This document shows positions 35,201 through 44,100 of a stretch of DNA of 64,000 nucleotides, one piece after another; the stretch's first letter is position 1; every line of letters starts with the position of its first letter. The DNA is from Onthophagus taurus (lineage: Eukaryota > Arthropoda > Insecta > Coleoptera > Scarabaeidae): positions 23,870,001 through 23,934,000 of the forward strand of contig NC_091976.1 of NCBI RefSeq assembly GCF_036711975.1. The letters run 5' to 3'. Both the position numbers and the translations under genes were made by a program. A model generated the notes under the pieces. The model saw only the letters and a list, made by a program, of their open reading frames with translations, did no database searches and was not told the origin of the DNA.

Positions 35201-36000
35201 TAATTAATTAAAGCGGTATTTTTTTAATATAACCAATAGAAAATATTATTAGATCACTGGCAAACAAATAAAAAACATCATACATGCAAAAACGGCTGAA
35301 TAGTACTACCCTGTTTAGGCGAATTTCTAAACATAAAAATTACGCTTTTTAGCACGATGCGAATAGGCCGGCAGTTAGCGCGAAATTAAACAACAAAAAC
35401 TCAAGAACGGGTATGGTCGTGGACTTTTTGTGTACTAGAGGAGACTGGTGGCTATTTATGGATATATTTATATTTTTTTAGATATTCCTTGGATCCTTAT
35501 TTTTTACATTTTTTTACAAAAACGGTCAATTACTGGCGTTTTACCCTATATCTAACTAATTGTTAAATAGAATTTTTGAATTTTCTGAAAAATAGTGATA
35601 TTTATTTTCACTTCCGGTCCAACCGAAGCAATAGATACATCATACTACTCTCAAAAAGAGACAGTTTCATACTTTTTTTTAGATTTGCCAAGTATCCAAT
35701 CTGGTAGTTATAGTTTAAAAGAAAAAACGTAAAGTGCCAAAAAATTGAACATCCTGTATCTCAAAAACTGTTGATTTGCGAACACGTTTATTAACTTTTT
35801 GACATTTAAACATTGTTTTAAAACACCTGTATTGTCTATGGGTAAAATTTTTCATTAACTTAATTTTTTAGGTTATAATCGCTGACAAAAATTGGTGGAA
35901 AAGGTGTTTAATTCCTAAACAAAAAATGAAATATCAAGTTTTAATGCATGAGAGTAATGTTGATGCATTTCTCGAACACATAAATCTCCAAGATAGTTAA
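14296..36000 (+). CDS. ATP13A3: P5B-type ATPase, ATP13A2/3-like (13 exons)
   Basis: Exons: 14296-14320, 14392-14613, 18300-18528, 18581-18785, 22121-22343, 22397-22899, 22951-23265, 23316-23597, 23649-23924 (or 23933), 29104-29298, 29353-29559, 29608-30165 and 35872-36000 (TAA). All phases agree, giving 1122 aa (1125 with the alternative donor). Landmarks are the actuator motif LTGES, PPALPA in M4 (diagnostic of P5B rather than P5A), the phosphorylation site FDKTGTLT split exactly after K by intron 6, KGAPE in the nucleotide domain, MITGDN, and GDGANDCG. P5B pumps are endolysosomal membrane ATPases; the mammalian ATP13A2/3 proteins export polyamines to the cytosol. The exon 8 donor GTCTGT is unusually weak and the end of exon 9 has two possible donors. 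Introns 2, 4, 9 and 12 are 3.7, 3.3, 5.2 and 5.7 kb and filled with transposons. No coding lesion is seen. Confidence 0.93.
15488..16217 (+). pseudogene. Tc1-family transposase, frameshifted
   Basis: The first frame (15502 to about 15860) gives the bipartite DNA-binding region and the start of the DDE domain: [20 protein letters not shown], then VLFTDESRF with the first catalytic Asp. A frameshift near 15860 moves the reading to the frame that continues [30 protein letters not shown] (second Asp) and [15 protein letters not shown] (end of the catalytic core). It stops at 16217, where Tc1 proteins usually continue WD.L. About 20 N-terminal residues (for example HISTDLQ-like sequence near 15488) precede the first ATG. 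It is inactive as it stands. Confidence 0.88.
16232..16438. mobile_element. MITE with 9-bp target duplication, nested in the Tc1-like element
   Basis: The ends CAAGGTCTATAGAAGATAAG and, in reverse complement, CAAGGTCTATAGAACATAAG are inverted copies of about 28 bp. Exact direct repeats GCAAAATAG flank it (16223-16231 and 16439-16447). The 8-9 bp duplication suggests a hAT or Mutator-type mobilising enzyme, not the surrounding Tc1 element. Confidence 0.8.
18055..18205. repeat. CTAG-rich palindromic dispersed repeat
   Basis: This is the same family as 8612-8882, with AACTAGAACTAACACTAGAC and the stem GTCGCACGTCTCTCAAGACG followed by GCTAAACCCGAAT. It lies in ATP13A intron 2 outside the long-TIR element. 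Confidence 0.75.
18802..18925. repeat. Repeat beginning ATAACACAGGGGAACAAAA
   Basis: This segment near the start of intron 4 matches, in reverse complement, 28985-29075 near the end of intron 9: ATAACACAGGGGAACAAAA, then GTGG, GGAGTCAATTTA and TTCAGCCTATA. It may be the terminal part of an older element. No ORF is present. Confidence 0.5.
19270..20033 (+). pseudogene. R1-like non-LTR retrotransposon: RT end and RNase H, first part
   Basis: The frame at 19310-19510 reads [18 protein letters not shown] and then [14 protein letters not shown], the region after the RT thumb of R1/I-group elements. A shifted frame from 19620 gives an RNase H-like domain: [33 protein letters not shown] and [15 protein letters not shown], with the expected acidic residues. 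Frameshifts and a stop near 19919 break it. It continues after the insertion at 20034-21601. Confidence 0.8.
20034..21601. mobile_element. Non-autonomous hAT-like element carrying 457-bp repeats
   Basis: The ends AGGGCACGGAACTTTTGTAA and, in reverse complement, CAGGGCACGGAACTTTTGTA are inverted repeats that extend about 55 bp to CTCCACTCGTTCTCAG. Direct repeats GAGATCAG flank it (20025-20032 and 21602-21609), an 8-bp duplication as hAT elements make. Removing the element plus one repeat rejoins the host retrotransposon reading [13 protein letters not shown], which confirms the borders. It contains no ORF; the interior is three dimeric tandem units. Confidence 0.87.
20231..21500. repeat. About 457-bp tandem units inside the hAT-like element
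   Basis: AATTACTTCAGGAACAGTGT recurs at 20231, 20688 and 21144 (spacing 457 and 456). Between these the half-unit marker AATTGTTTCAGGAA recurs. The units are about three, diverged by a few percent. The repeats are non-coding and very AT-rich. Confidence 0.9.
21602..21960 (+). pseudogene. R1-like retrotransposon, C-terminal zinc-knuckle part
   Basis: Continuing after the hAT-like insertion, the frame gives [39 protein letters not shown] and then [14 protein letters not shown], ending near 21958. This is the CCHC-type tail of R1-group ORF2 proteins. Just before HVLFKC lies a perfect inverted duplication of that very coding stretch (21827-21895), which destroys the frame. Confidence 0.82.
24600..24839 (-). 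CDS. Hypothetical charged small ORF, 79 aa
   Basis: This ORF begins with ATG and encodes an Arg/Glu-rich, probably helical protein with no motif I recognise. It lies in DNA between two pieces of the decayed element in ATP13A intron 9 and reads on the same strand as that element. It may be part of another insertion that also carried the Tigger. Chance is a real alternative. Confidence 0.2.
   Translation of the reverse strand: MSEKQGRERTLAREHNQEREASISQTRSRVIAKKFSGANENKLYAMTYLNKFVQLTQELDDERAILTSIRLTLEERAQL
24946..27046 (+). mobile_element. Tigger/pogo-like DNA transposon, complete ends (2101 bp)
   Basis: The terminal inverted repeats are 23 bp and perfect; they begin CAGTAGAGCCCCGATTATCC. The flanks are TA on both sides (24944-24945 and 27047-27048), the expected pogo-family target duplication. 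The size and the encoded CENP-B-like transposase fit Tigger elements. It sits in intron 9 of the ATP13A gene in the gene's orientation. Confidence 0.95.
25194..26801 (+). pseudogene. Tigger/pogo transposase (CENP-B-like), lightly broken
   Basis: Frame 1 (25194-25634) encodes the N-terminal psq-type helix-turn-helix ([28 protein letters not shown]) and the CENP-B-type HTH ([21 protein letters not shown]). A TGA stop and a frameshift near 25632-25648 lead to a second frame, 25648-26628, with the DDE superfamily core: [10 protein letters not shown] (first Asp), [10 protein letters not shown] (second Asp) and [16 protein letters not shown] (third Asp). A further shift leads to the last 60 residues, ending at 26801 with LVTDFFKKM. 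Active enzymes of this group cut and paste the element. All three catalytic Asp are kept, so decay looks recent. Confidence 0.92.
27360..28993 (-). mobile_element. Mariner-like element with about 215-bp TIRs
   Basis: The left end TACAGGGTGATTCATTAGCT and the right end, in reverse complement TACAGGGTGATTAATTAGCT, start inverted repeats of about 215 bp that end at the GCTGAAGGCGGACATTT-type block. Pairing is over 90 percent by eye. The single coding region is on the minus strand. It interrupts the repeat at 28985-29075 at a TA. Confidence 0.93.
27569..28599 (-). pseudogene. Tc1/mariner transposase with DUF4817-type HTH, one frameshift
   Basis: The ATG at 28599 opens [19 protein letters not shown], the N-terminal domain known as DUF4817, then [12 protein letters not shown] and a second HTH ([14 protein letters not shown]). 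The DDE core follows: [15 protein letters not shown] (first Asp) and SVNVWGGI. A one-base shift near 27885 moves the frame to [16 protein letters not shown] (second Asp) and [20 protein letters not shown] (third Asp), ending at the stop near 27569. One frameshift only and intact catalytic residues suggest a young copy. Confidence 0.93.
30635..32130 (+). pseudogene. Mariner-family transposase remnant, split by a tandem array
   Basis: Broken plus-strand frames give [60 protein letters not shown] and [18 protein letters not shown] up to about 31015. After about 800 bp of unrelated repeats they continue from about 31830 with [36 protein letters not shown] and [20 protein letters not shown], then GYLKSLVYA. 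Many stops and shifts are present. It is related to, but far older than, the element at 27360-28993. Confidence 0.85.
31037..31570. repeat. 122-bp tandem array
   Basis: GGAATGTTA recurs at 31037, 31159, 31281, 31403 and 31525, exactly 122 bp apart. Each unit contains two TAGCGTGAAGTTTTCTTT-like blocks and GTTTACAAACATTAATTATA. It lies within the mariner remnant. Confidence 0.95.
32395..34020. repeat. 363-bp tandem array, copy 2 (inverted relative to copy 1)
   Basis: AGGATACTTTAATTAATAAT recurs at 33641 and 34004 (363 bp apart), and a variant at 33291 is 350 bp before, one unit having a small deletion. The sequence is the reverse complement of the 4353-5870 array. The first unit is disrupted by a jockey-like RT fragment at about 32540-32950. 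The array ends at the hAT-like fragment at 34021 with the same junction as copy 1. Confidence 0.92.
32540..32950 (+). pseudogene. Jockey-like reverse transcriptase fragment
   Basis: Frames give [20 protein letters not shown], then [16 protein letters not shown], and from 32805 [20 protein letters not shown]. These are the RT fingers and first palm blocks of jockey-clade LINEs. It replaced part of a 363-bp unit. Both ends are truncated. Confidence 0.8.
34021..34281 (+). pseudogene. hAT-family transposase C-terminal fragment, copy 2
   Basis: The segment begins at the array junction TAATTAATAATCGAAAGTGA. It reads [13 protein letters not shown] and CEWWS, as copy 1 does, without the 298-bp insert of copy 1. 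Homology to copy 1 stops just after AAGTAATAGG. Confidence 0.55.
34282..35600. other. Intronic repeat region with recurring TTGACC motif, no gene
   Basis: No coding sequence is recognisable. An 11-bp motif, AGTnnTTGACC with variants, recurs in both orientations about ten times between 34325 and 35534, as listed in the findings. Confidence 0.5.
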
Positions 36001-36377
36001 TAATTAATAAATTCGTTCGACAATATGAAAACTCAATGCTACTCAATAATGATTTATTGCTTATTTTTTTAATTAATGCTAATAAAGATTATATAAAAAG
36101 TAGGTTTTTCATTTAAATATTTCACAGATTCAAAATCGTGATTAAAAAAATTAGGGGGAAAGTTAAGATTTTTAATAACTATTTGCATACACCATCAAAC
36201 GTGGAACATTACAAAAAATGTACAATAACCACAAATTAATATCACCTATCGATCACACCTGCGCGAATATATGCACCGATAAGTACTAAAAAAAATTTTT
36301 TTCAAAGCTATATAAGGAATTTAAACAACTTTTTTTATATACACACAAATTTAGCATTATTTACCCAACTTGTTTTA
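36001..36377. terminator. Convergent 3' region of ATP13A and Asna1
   Basis: Two stop codons face each other across 377 bp. AATAAA at 36007 and TAATAAAG near 36079 are candidate polyadenylation signals for the ATP13A gene. No separate gene is seen. Confidence 0.5.
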
Positions 36378-37428
36378 TCATGTTGGTTTAAAAGGATTAA
36401 CTAAATACTCAGAAAACGATTTAACACTATCACCACCTCGAACTTCCTTCTCAAGCAACGGCAATTTAGTTACATGAAAATCTTCATATAAATCATTAAT
36501 TTGATCCAAATATTTATCCTGAATCTTCATTCGCGCGCAACACATTTTGCATTCTTTATTTCCAGCGAAAAGCAATTGATTTACAATTATATTATGGGTG
36601 TCTATTTTATATTTAGTTAATTCTTGAACTAATCTCTCAGTTTCATACAGACTCAAAAATTCGGCGATACAAACGCAAACGAAAGTTGTTTGATCTGGAT
36701 TTTTAAATTGCTCATTAACTTGACGTATTACCGTTAACATTTCTTCTAATTTCGTTGAAAATGTATCGGTGTTAAAATCACTGGCACCTAATAAGGCAGA
36801 TAATTGGGAAATTAATGGGGAAATTTTTAGTTTTAAACGCAACAATTTCCCTAGGCCTTTTTCGACGACTTGCGGAAACGAAAGTAATCTTAAAGTATGA
36901 CCGGTTGGGGCCGTATCAAACACCACAACCGAAAAATTCATACTTTTTACTAATTTCATTACTTCCGCATAACTCATAGCTTCATCAATTCCAGGAAAAG
37001 CCCCAATTATTTCCTGTACAATTCCAGTGCTCATTCTCATTGCATCTTGATCACCTTCAAAGTATTCCTCGGGTAATTCATTAAAACCAACGTTAGGATC
37101 AATTTCCATGGCGTATAAATTCTCAAAACCTTTAACTAAAGTTGGAATTTTGGTAAACTTTTGGTCAAAAGCATCAGAAATGTTATGAGCTGGATCTGTT
37201 GAAATTATGAGCACCGTTTCGCGTACTTTAGCTAATTGGACGGCAAGACTACAACTGTGTGTATACACAAAAATTAAAATAACACAAAAATCGTTTTGAC
37301 AATTAAAATAAAACTAACCTACAAGTTGTTTTACCAACACCGCCTTTTCCACCTACAAATATCCATTTCAATGTTGTCTGATCGATTACGTTCTTTAAGG
37401 ACGGATCTAACGGTTCGAAATCAGCCAT
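36378..37428 (-). CDS. Asna1: ATPase ASNA1/GET3, tail-anchored protein targeting factor
   Basis: Two exons, 37319-37428 (ATG at 37428) and 36378-37254 (TAA), join through an AG|T codon to 329 codons (328 aa). The deviant P-loop [10 protein letters not shown] is at residues 26-35. [10 protein letters not shown] (switch I), [13 protein letters not shown] (switch II) and the zinc-binding CKMC motif near the C-terminus are all present. GET3/TRC40 is a cytosolic homodimeric ATPase that carries tail-anchored membrane proteins to the ER insertase. The length is close to the usual insect protein (about 336 aa). It is convergent with ATP13A and divergent from Tmem165 (681 bp between start codons). No lesions are seen. 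Confidence 0.96.
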
Positions 37429-38109
37429 CATTAACTTTCTTTTAATTAATCGAGATTCGCAATAATCTTATTAAGGACACCACATGCTTCTTGTCATCTT
37501 CTTGTCAAATCATCGCATAGACAATAAATTTCATCGACACCATTTTAATCAATTCCCCCCACCACTAACAACAAAATCAAAATTTCGACAACATTAAAAA
37601 AGTTTAATGTAATTTTTATCAATTTTAAACGATTTTTAACACAGAAGTATCTTATTCTCAATAAAAATCAAATTTTTAATTACTTAATCCAAAACTCGTT
37701 TAATTTAGTAATTTCAACATAACCTATTCTATGGATATTTTTGACGTTTCTAGTTGACGTTTCATTGACGTTGTCAAGTTTTATATAGATAAAAATCCCT
37801 GAAAAAACGAATGTAAATGTAATCTTTAAATTATTCGTATTATCATAATCAAATTTACCCCTACCGATGATTTTAACGTGGAAGAATACGGCGCGAACTT
37901 AAAAAAAAATCGTTCAGTTATCGGTGAACGTAGCTTCTAACCTCAATTCGCTCAAAACCACTCAAACGTATCAATATCGTTCCTTTTTCTAAGTTGTAAT
38001 TAGTTTTACCGGTGATTTTTAACTTTAAATGAAATAGTGATGAGTGCGTCTTATTAAGTTAAGTTTAAATTATTAAATTTCAATTAAAAAGTTAAGTGTA
38101 AAAAAAAAC
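37429..38109. promoter_or_regulatory. Divergent promoter region, Asna1 / Tmem165
   Basis: Three TTGACGTT motifs lie within 40 bp (37741, 37754, 37766). TTTCAACATAACCTAT (37714-37729) is the reverse complement of the AGGTTATGTTGAAA motif also seen at 6494. CGTTCAGTT at about 37912 contains TCAGTT, a good insect initiator and a possible Tmem165 start site. Function is inferred. Confidence 0.5.
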
Positions 38110-41100
38110 ATGAATAAATACGTGGATTTGTTAAAGTGGCCGTTACAGGCATGTTTATTGACTATTCTTGCCATTAACACAGTTTACGCGGAAATTGAAC
38201 CGATGGAAGAAGAAAATGCGGCTCCTCCTGGTCCGTCTCTTGTAAGGTAGTTAAAAGATTTGTTGTAAACGAATCGAACGTTGGATATTTTGTTTAGGAA
38301 ACTGCCACAGGGACAAATACTCCTGCTGAAAATACCGGATTCGTTCATGGTTTTATAGCATCAATATCAGTTATTTTAGTATCCGAAATTGGGGATAAAA
38401 CTTTCTTTATAGCTGCTATTATGGCTATGAGACATCCTAGATTAACTGTTTTTGCTGGAGCTATTTTTGCACTTGCATTAATGACTTTTCTATCAGGTAA
38501 AGATATATTTGTGCTCTATTTGTTTATCTCAAAGGTTTAATTAATTAAATTGCCTCAATACACTCTTTATCAATGAACTTAAATTATTTGAAAATTTTTA
38601 AACTTTCTTATCTCCCAGACAATTTTTAAGTTTTTATCTATAAATTACCAATTTAATGGTCAAATTAACATTAATTGTTGAGCTTTTAAACTTTTTTACT
38701 TAACAGCTTGACATTGGTTGGGTTTTTAATAAATTATTGTTTTGAAAAAGATACTAGAAGAAACATTTTAAACTATTTTTGGCGTAAACTATTTTTGCAA
38801 CAAAATTAAACATTAAATGAAATTTGCATTAACTTTTAAATTAATATTAGGGAAAGATCTTATCTGTCAAAAATTGGTGTGAAGTTTGTGTTAGGAGATT
38901 TGTATCTAATATCATGTTATATTGACAAGTGTTAGATGAAGATTGACATAACAAACTTGACATAACCTCAAAATGAAATAAATAAAGTTATTGCGTTTAA
39001 ATTACTGGATATTGTTTACTCACCATAGGAAATATTTACATCATTTATAACAATTTTCATTTTATTTTAAGTTTTATTCTGTAAGCTTTAACTGTGTGGT
39101 TTCTGAAATAATTATTATGATTAAAGCTTAAGTATAACTTTTCCCATCACAGTATGCAATATAAATCACAATGACAGGTAAAATTAATCTAAAAATGTAT
39201 CATTTGGTAACACTGTCTTGGTTAATGTTATTATGTCAATTTGACGTTTCAATGTTATCTGTCAAGATTAAATGTTACATTTCATATTCAAACGCAAGTG
39301 TTAAATACGAATAAGTTCATGGAAAGTTATTTTTGACAATCAGGTTACTTTTTAAAGTTAATTGTCAAAATCTTATTTTTTTGATTCATATAGTCTTACG
39401 TCATGTTATTGTGTCAAATATGACGTTTCAATGTCATCTGTCAAAATTAAATGTCATTATATTATTTAAATGTTAGTGTTAAATACGAATGAGCTCATAG
39501 AAAGCTATTTTTGACAATTAGGTTAGTTTTTAAAGTTAATTGTGAAAATTGAAAATACCTTGAATCTTATTTATTTGGTGCATATAGACTTACTTGATGT
39601 TATTGTGTCTAATTTGACGTTTCAATGTCATCTGTCAAGATTAAATGTCATATTTCATATTCAAACGTAAGTGTTAAATACGAATAATCTCATGGAAAGT
39701 TATTTTTGACAATTAGGTTACTTTTTAAAGTTAATTGTCAAAATTCAGTCGGTTCATATAGCCTTATTTGATGTTATTGTATCAAATTAGGCGTTTCAAT
39801 GTCATATGTCAAGATTAAATGTCACATTTCTTATTCAAATACGAATAACCTCATGGAAAGTTATTTTTGACAATTAGGATAGTTTTTAAAGTTAATTGTC
39901 AAAATTCATTCAGTTCAATTGATGTTATTGTGTCAAATTTGACGTTTCAATGTCATCTGTCAATATTAAATGTCATATTACATATCCAAATATAAGTGTT
40001 AAATATGAATGAGCTCATGGAAAGTAATTTTTGACAATTAGGTTACGTTTTAAAGTTAATTGTCAAAATTGAAAAGAACTTGAAATCTTATTCATTCAGT
40101 TCATATAGTCTTACTTTATGTTATTGTATCAAATTTGACGTTTCAATGTCATCTGTCAAGACTAAATGTCACATTACATATTCAAACGCAAGTGTTAAAT
40201 ACGAATAAGCTCATGGAATGTTATTTTTGATAATTAGGTTACTTTTTAAAGTTAACTGTCAAAATTCATTCAGTTCATATTGATGTTATTGTGTCAAATT
40301 TGCCATTTCAATGTCATCTGTCAAGACTAAATGTCACATTACATATTCAAACGCAAGTGTTAAATACGAATAAGCTCATGGAAAGTTATTTTTGACAGTT
40401 AGGTTACTTTTTAAAGTTAATATTCAAAATTGAATCTTATTCATTCAGTTCATATAGTCTTCCTTGATGATATTGTGTCAAATTTGATATTTCAGACATA
40501 TTTATTTACATATCTGATAAATGCTTTTTTTGACAAATATTATTTAATTATATTTTGAATTAATTAGCTCTCTTCGGTTGGTTAATAAACGTCGTACCTC
40601 GGGCATACACTTTTTACATTTCAACCGCTTTATTGGCAATTTTCGGATTAAAAATGTTAAAGGAAGGTTACAATATGTCGTCAACGGAGGGGCAAGAAGA
40701 GATGGAAGAGGTTCAACTGGATTTGCGCAAAAAAGAGGAAGAGGTAATTTAAAAGAAACCGTCTACGTTAATTATTAAAATCTGTTTTATAACTTTATCT
40801 TAGTATGAAAAAGAAAATTTGGATCCTGAAGCCGGGGGCGCTAATAAGCGTACCGCAAAGCAGAGTATTCTTAGTGCTGTTTCAAGAGTTTTCCTTCAGG
40901 CCTTTACGTTGACTTTTTTGGCTGAATGGGGCGATCGGTCCCAATTAACTACCATTGTGTTAGGAGCAAGAGAAGTGAGTAATTAAAAGGGAAGCAAAAA
41001 AAAGAATAAAGCATTGTTTTTAATGAAATATAGAATTTTAAAGGAAACCGTTACTGTACGTCAATGAGATTTTTATCTATAAATAGCCTGATACAGTCAC

Positions 41101-44100
41101 GTTCGAGATACACTTATTTTTATCTATATTTCTGTTAAAATGTCACTGTTTACAAATGTCTGCACGTTTATAAATTAAAAGATAAAGAAGTTGATTTATA
41201 AAAAAACTAACAAATCCTTTTTTATTTTTAATTTTCTTATTGGATTAAATTTTATTTAATTAATTTAGAAAGATTTGTAATGTTTATTTCTTTGTATTTG
41301 ATATATTTTAACTACTTAAAATATTTCAAGTTAATTTTAAACTTTCTGAGGTGGTTGATGATAAAATCATTGTTAAAACAATTATATTTATAATTGAACT
41401 TAATTTTAATTAATTAAAAAGAAACCGAAAAATTATGCAAGGTCTTGTGCATTGAAATGGTCTACTAAGTTTTCAATGATTTTAGAATGTTGCAATTACA
41501 ATTTATTAACCTATTTTATCTGCAAGGTTAAAATACCTATTACAGTAAAATCTACTAAAACGGTCAAAATATGTTTAAGTCATACTATTAATGTTATCTA
41601 TTTAATACATACAGTTCCTCGAAAAATTGAGTATACATGGGAGTGGAAGATAAATAATTGTGAATATTTCACATAATTATTAAAGTTTGTGATATATGTA
41701 TATTAACCACAATCGTTTTAACTAAATTGAATCTAAAATAATTCGCTTTTCTTTCGATACTTGCTATTTTTTAACTGAAACTTGTTTGTTGCCGCTCCCG
41801 TTCTCCTGAAGTCCCTCCTCCACGACTTAATTCTCTTTCGAGTTTGACCGGTTTTGATAATTTTAGTTCCGTGTATTCTGGTAGCTGTCCCTAGTATCGT
41901 TTCTCTGAACTTTTTCCATTTATTGTTGAGACTACACTGTTCTTCTGATTTTACTTTCCTTACTTCTACTTTCCTGGTTTTCCAGTTTTAGTCTTTCATA
42001 CTGGGTGATTCTCAACCTATACGCATAAACATGGGGATTTACTCCTCACGACGAATAATGACTAATAGGCTAAAAAATTTGTAGTAAAAGATTTTCTGTT
42101 TCATAGATATCAGTGATATTTATTTTCAAATCAAGAATACATAGAACATTTTAAAATCACAGCAAGTGTTCGAAGTTATTTCCATATTTTATATCAATTG
42201 GGCTCCCCGAATCCACGATCTCCCACTAGCGCGGCCTAAACCAGGGTGTTGGCGGATTGTCTACGCAGCATCATGTATCTGATTTTGCAATATTTGCTCA
42301 GTATTAACTTCCGTGGCGTAGACTATGCTTTTTAAGTGATTCGAAAAGCAAGAATCAAGAGGATTGGACAAGCCATTTGACCATTTCGACCTATCCATCT
42401 TCTACGAAACACATTAGCTAGATGTCGCCGATTATATCGAATATCTAGAAAACTAAAGAACTTTTACTACAATTTTTTTCATCTATAAGTCATTATTTGT
42501 CCTGAGAAATAGATCCGTCAGTTTATGCGTATACGTTGAGAATCACCCTGTGTATTGTGTTGTTTCTTTCGGACGTGCTTTTAGGTTGGTATCAGTTATC
42601 AGTCCACTGGGTATATCAGTCCATACCCAGTTCTGCCCTTCTTATTATCCTCACATCCTGTACTGCATATCTCATGGATATGACGATACGGTTGATATCT
42701 TATTCGCATAAAATCAAGAAAGTGGACAACAAGGCTGTTTTATCACCTACTATGATAAATTCTTGGAGAAAATTCATATCCGGAAACTGTGGTGGTGTTT
42801 TTAGTTTTTTTGAAGTATTGTGTAATAACTATTCCTTCACAAGGTATGATGTATGTTTAGGATCATTGTCTTGTTGGAACCAGAACACAGTTGGAAGGTA
42901 GAGTTTTTGAGAGCTTTGCACAATTTGGTTTCCTCCAAACTATTTGTCTTCCGCCGAACCCCAATGAATAATTTTAGTCTCATTAGTAGGCTTATTTAGA
43001 TGAGCTTTCGCACACTCCAAGCTCTTTCTTCTATTTATTGTAGATATAAATGCTTTTTTTTTCCGCGCAATGCGCCCATGCAGATCATTCTTTCGGAGTA
43101 CGCGTCGAATTGTTTCGGTGGACACACATTTATTATTTTTGAGATCTCCATAGTCAATTTTGGAACACTTATTTTTGGATTTATATTAACTTTACGTACA
43201 ATATTACGTTCATCATATTCTGTTAGCACTTTTGTTCTGTTTCTGCCAGTGGAGTTTTTCAATCTTTCTTCATGCCTCCACTTATTCACGATTTTTTGTA
43301 CCGTGGATTGAGGTCATCCAATAATTTTACCAATATCTCTAAAGGATTTACCTTCAGAATATAGCTTCACCACGAGTTTTCTTATTTCTAAAGTTGTTTC
43401 TTTTCATGATAAGCAATAATTGTCGAAATTATGAAAATTAATTTTAAACTGATTCGGATATGCTGTACAAATGTCCAAATATATTTCAAAGCAAACTTTA
43501 ACGGAACAGTTAAACATGGGGGTGGTTCAGTAATGCTGTGGAGATCAATGGCAGCCAGCGGCGATAGAACTATAGAGTTTATTGTGGGAAATATGACAAA
43601 ATTTAGTTATTTGGATGTGCCAAGCTCTCAAAAACTTAACCTTCCGACTGTGTTCTGGTTCCAACAAGATAATGAACCTAAACATACATCATACCTTCTG
43701 ATGGAATGGTGTTATACAATACTTCAAAACAACTAAAAACACCATCACAGTCTCCGGATATGAATCCTATTGAACATTTATTGGAGAGATGTTAAATTTC
43801 AGTTAAAAAATAGCAAGTGCCGAAATAAAAGCGAATTGAAAAATGGAATTTGCAAAATTTGAGATAGAATCTCGCCAAACTACACCAAAAAGTTAGTGTA
43901 CTCCATCATGCCACGGCGAATGCAGGCGGCAATTGACGCTAATGGCGGGCCTATAGCGGATTAAAACATAATACCAACCTAAACTTAATCACTTTTGCTT
44001 AACTGTGTACTCAAATTTATGGCGTCAATTTCGTATCATTTGTTATTATTGTTAATATTGTATTTTATTTGGAAAACTGAAAGTTTGCTCTATTTCATAT

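Larger units (their letters stand above)
30178..35832. mobile_element. Large decayed mariner-like element bounded by TIRs, with nested insertions
   Basis: ACAGGGTGTTTTAAAACAAC at about 30180 and, in reverse complement, ACAGGTGTTTTAAAACAATG ending at about 35832 begin inverted repeats of about 150 bp that share GTTCAAATTTTTTGGGACAC-like and TCTTTTAAACTATAACTAC segments. They frame the whole of the insertion in ATP13A intron 12. That the two ends belonged to one element is likely, but two separate copies in opposite orientation cannot be excluded. Confidence 0.6.

Noticed and set aside
30178-35832. LTR retrotransposon reading of the paired ends in intron 12
   Set aside because: The ends are inverted, not direct, and the coding traces inside are mariner-type; no gag or integrase is seen.
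41452-41676. 74-residue frame in Tmem165 intron 4
   Set aside because: No motif and no splice agreement with the flanking exons.
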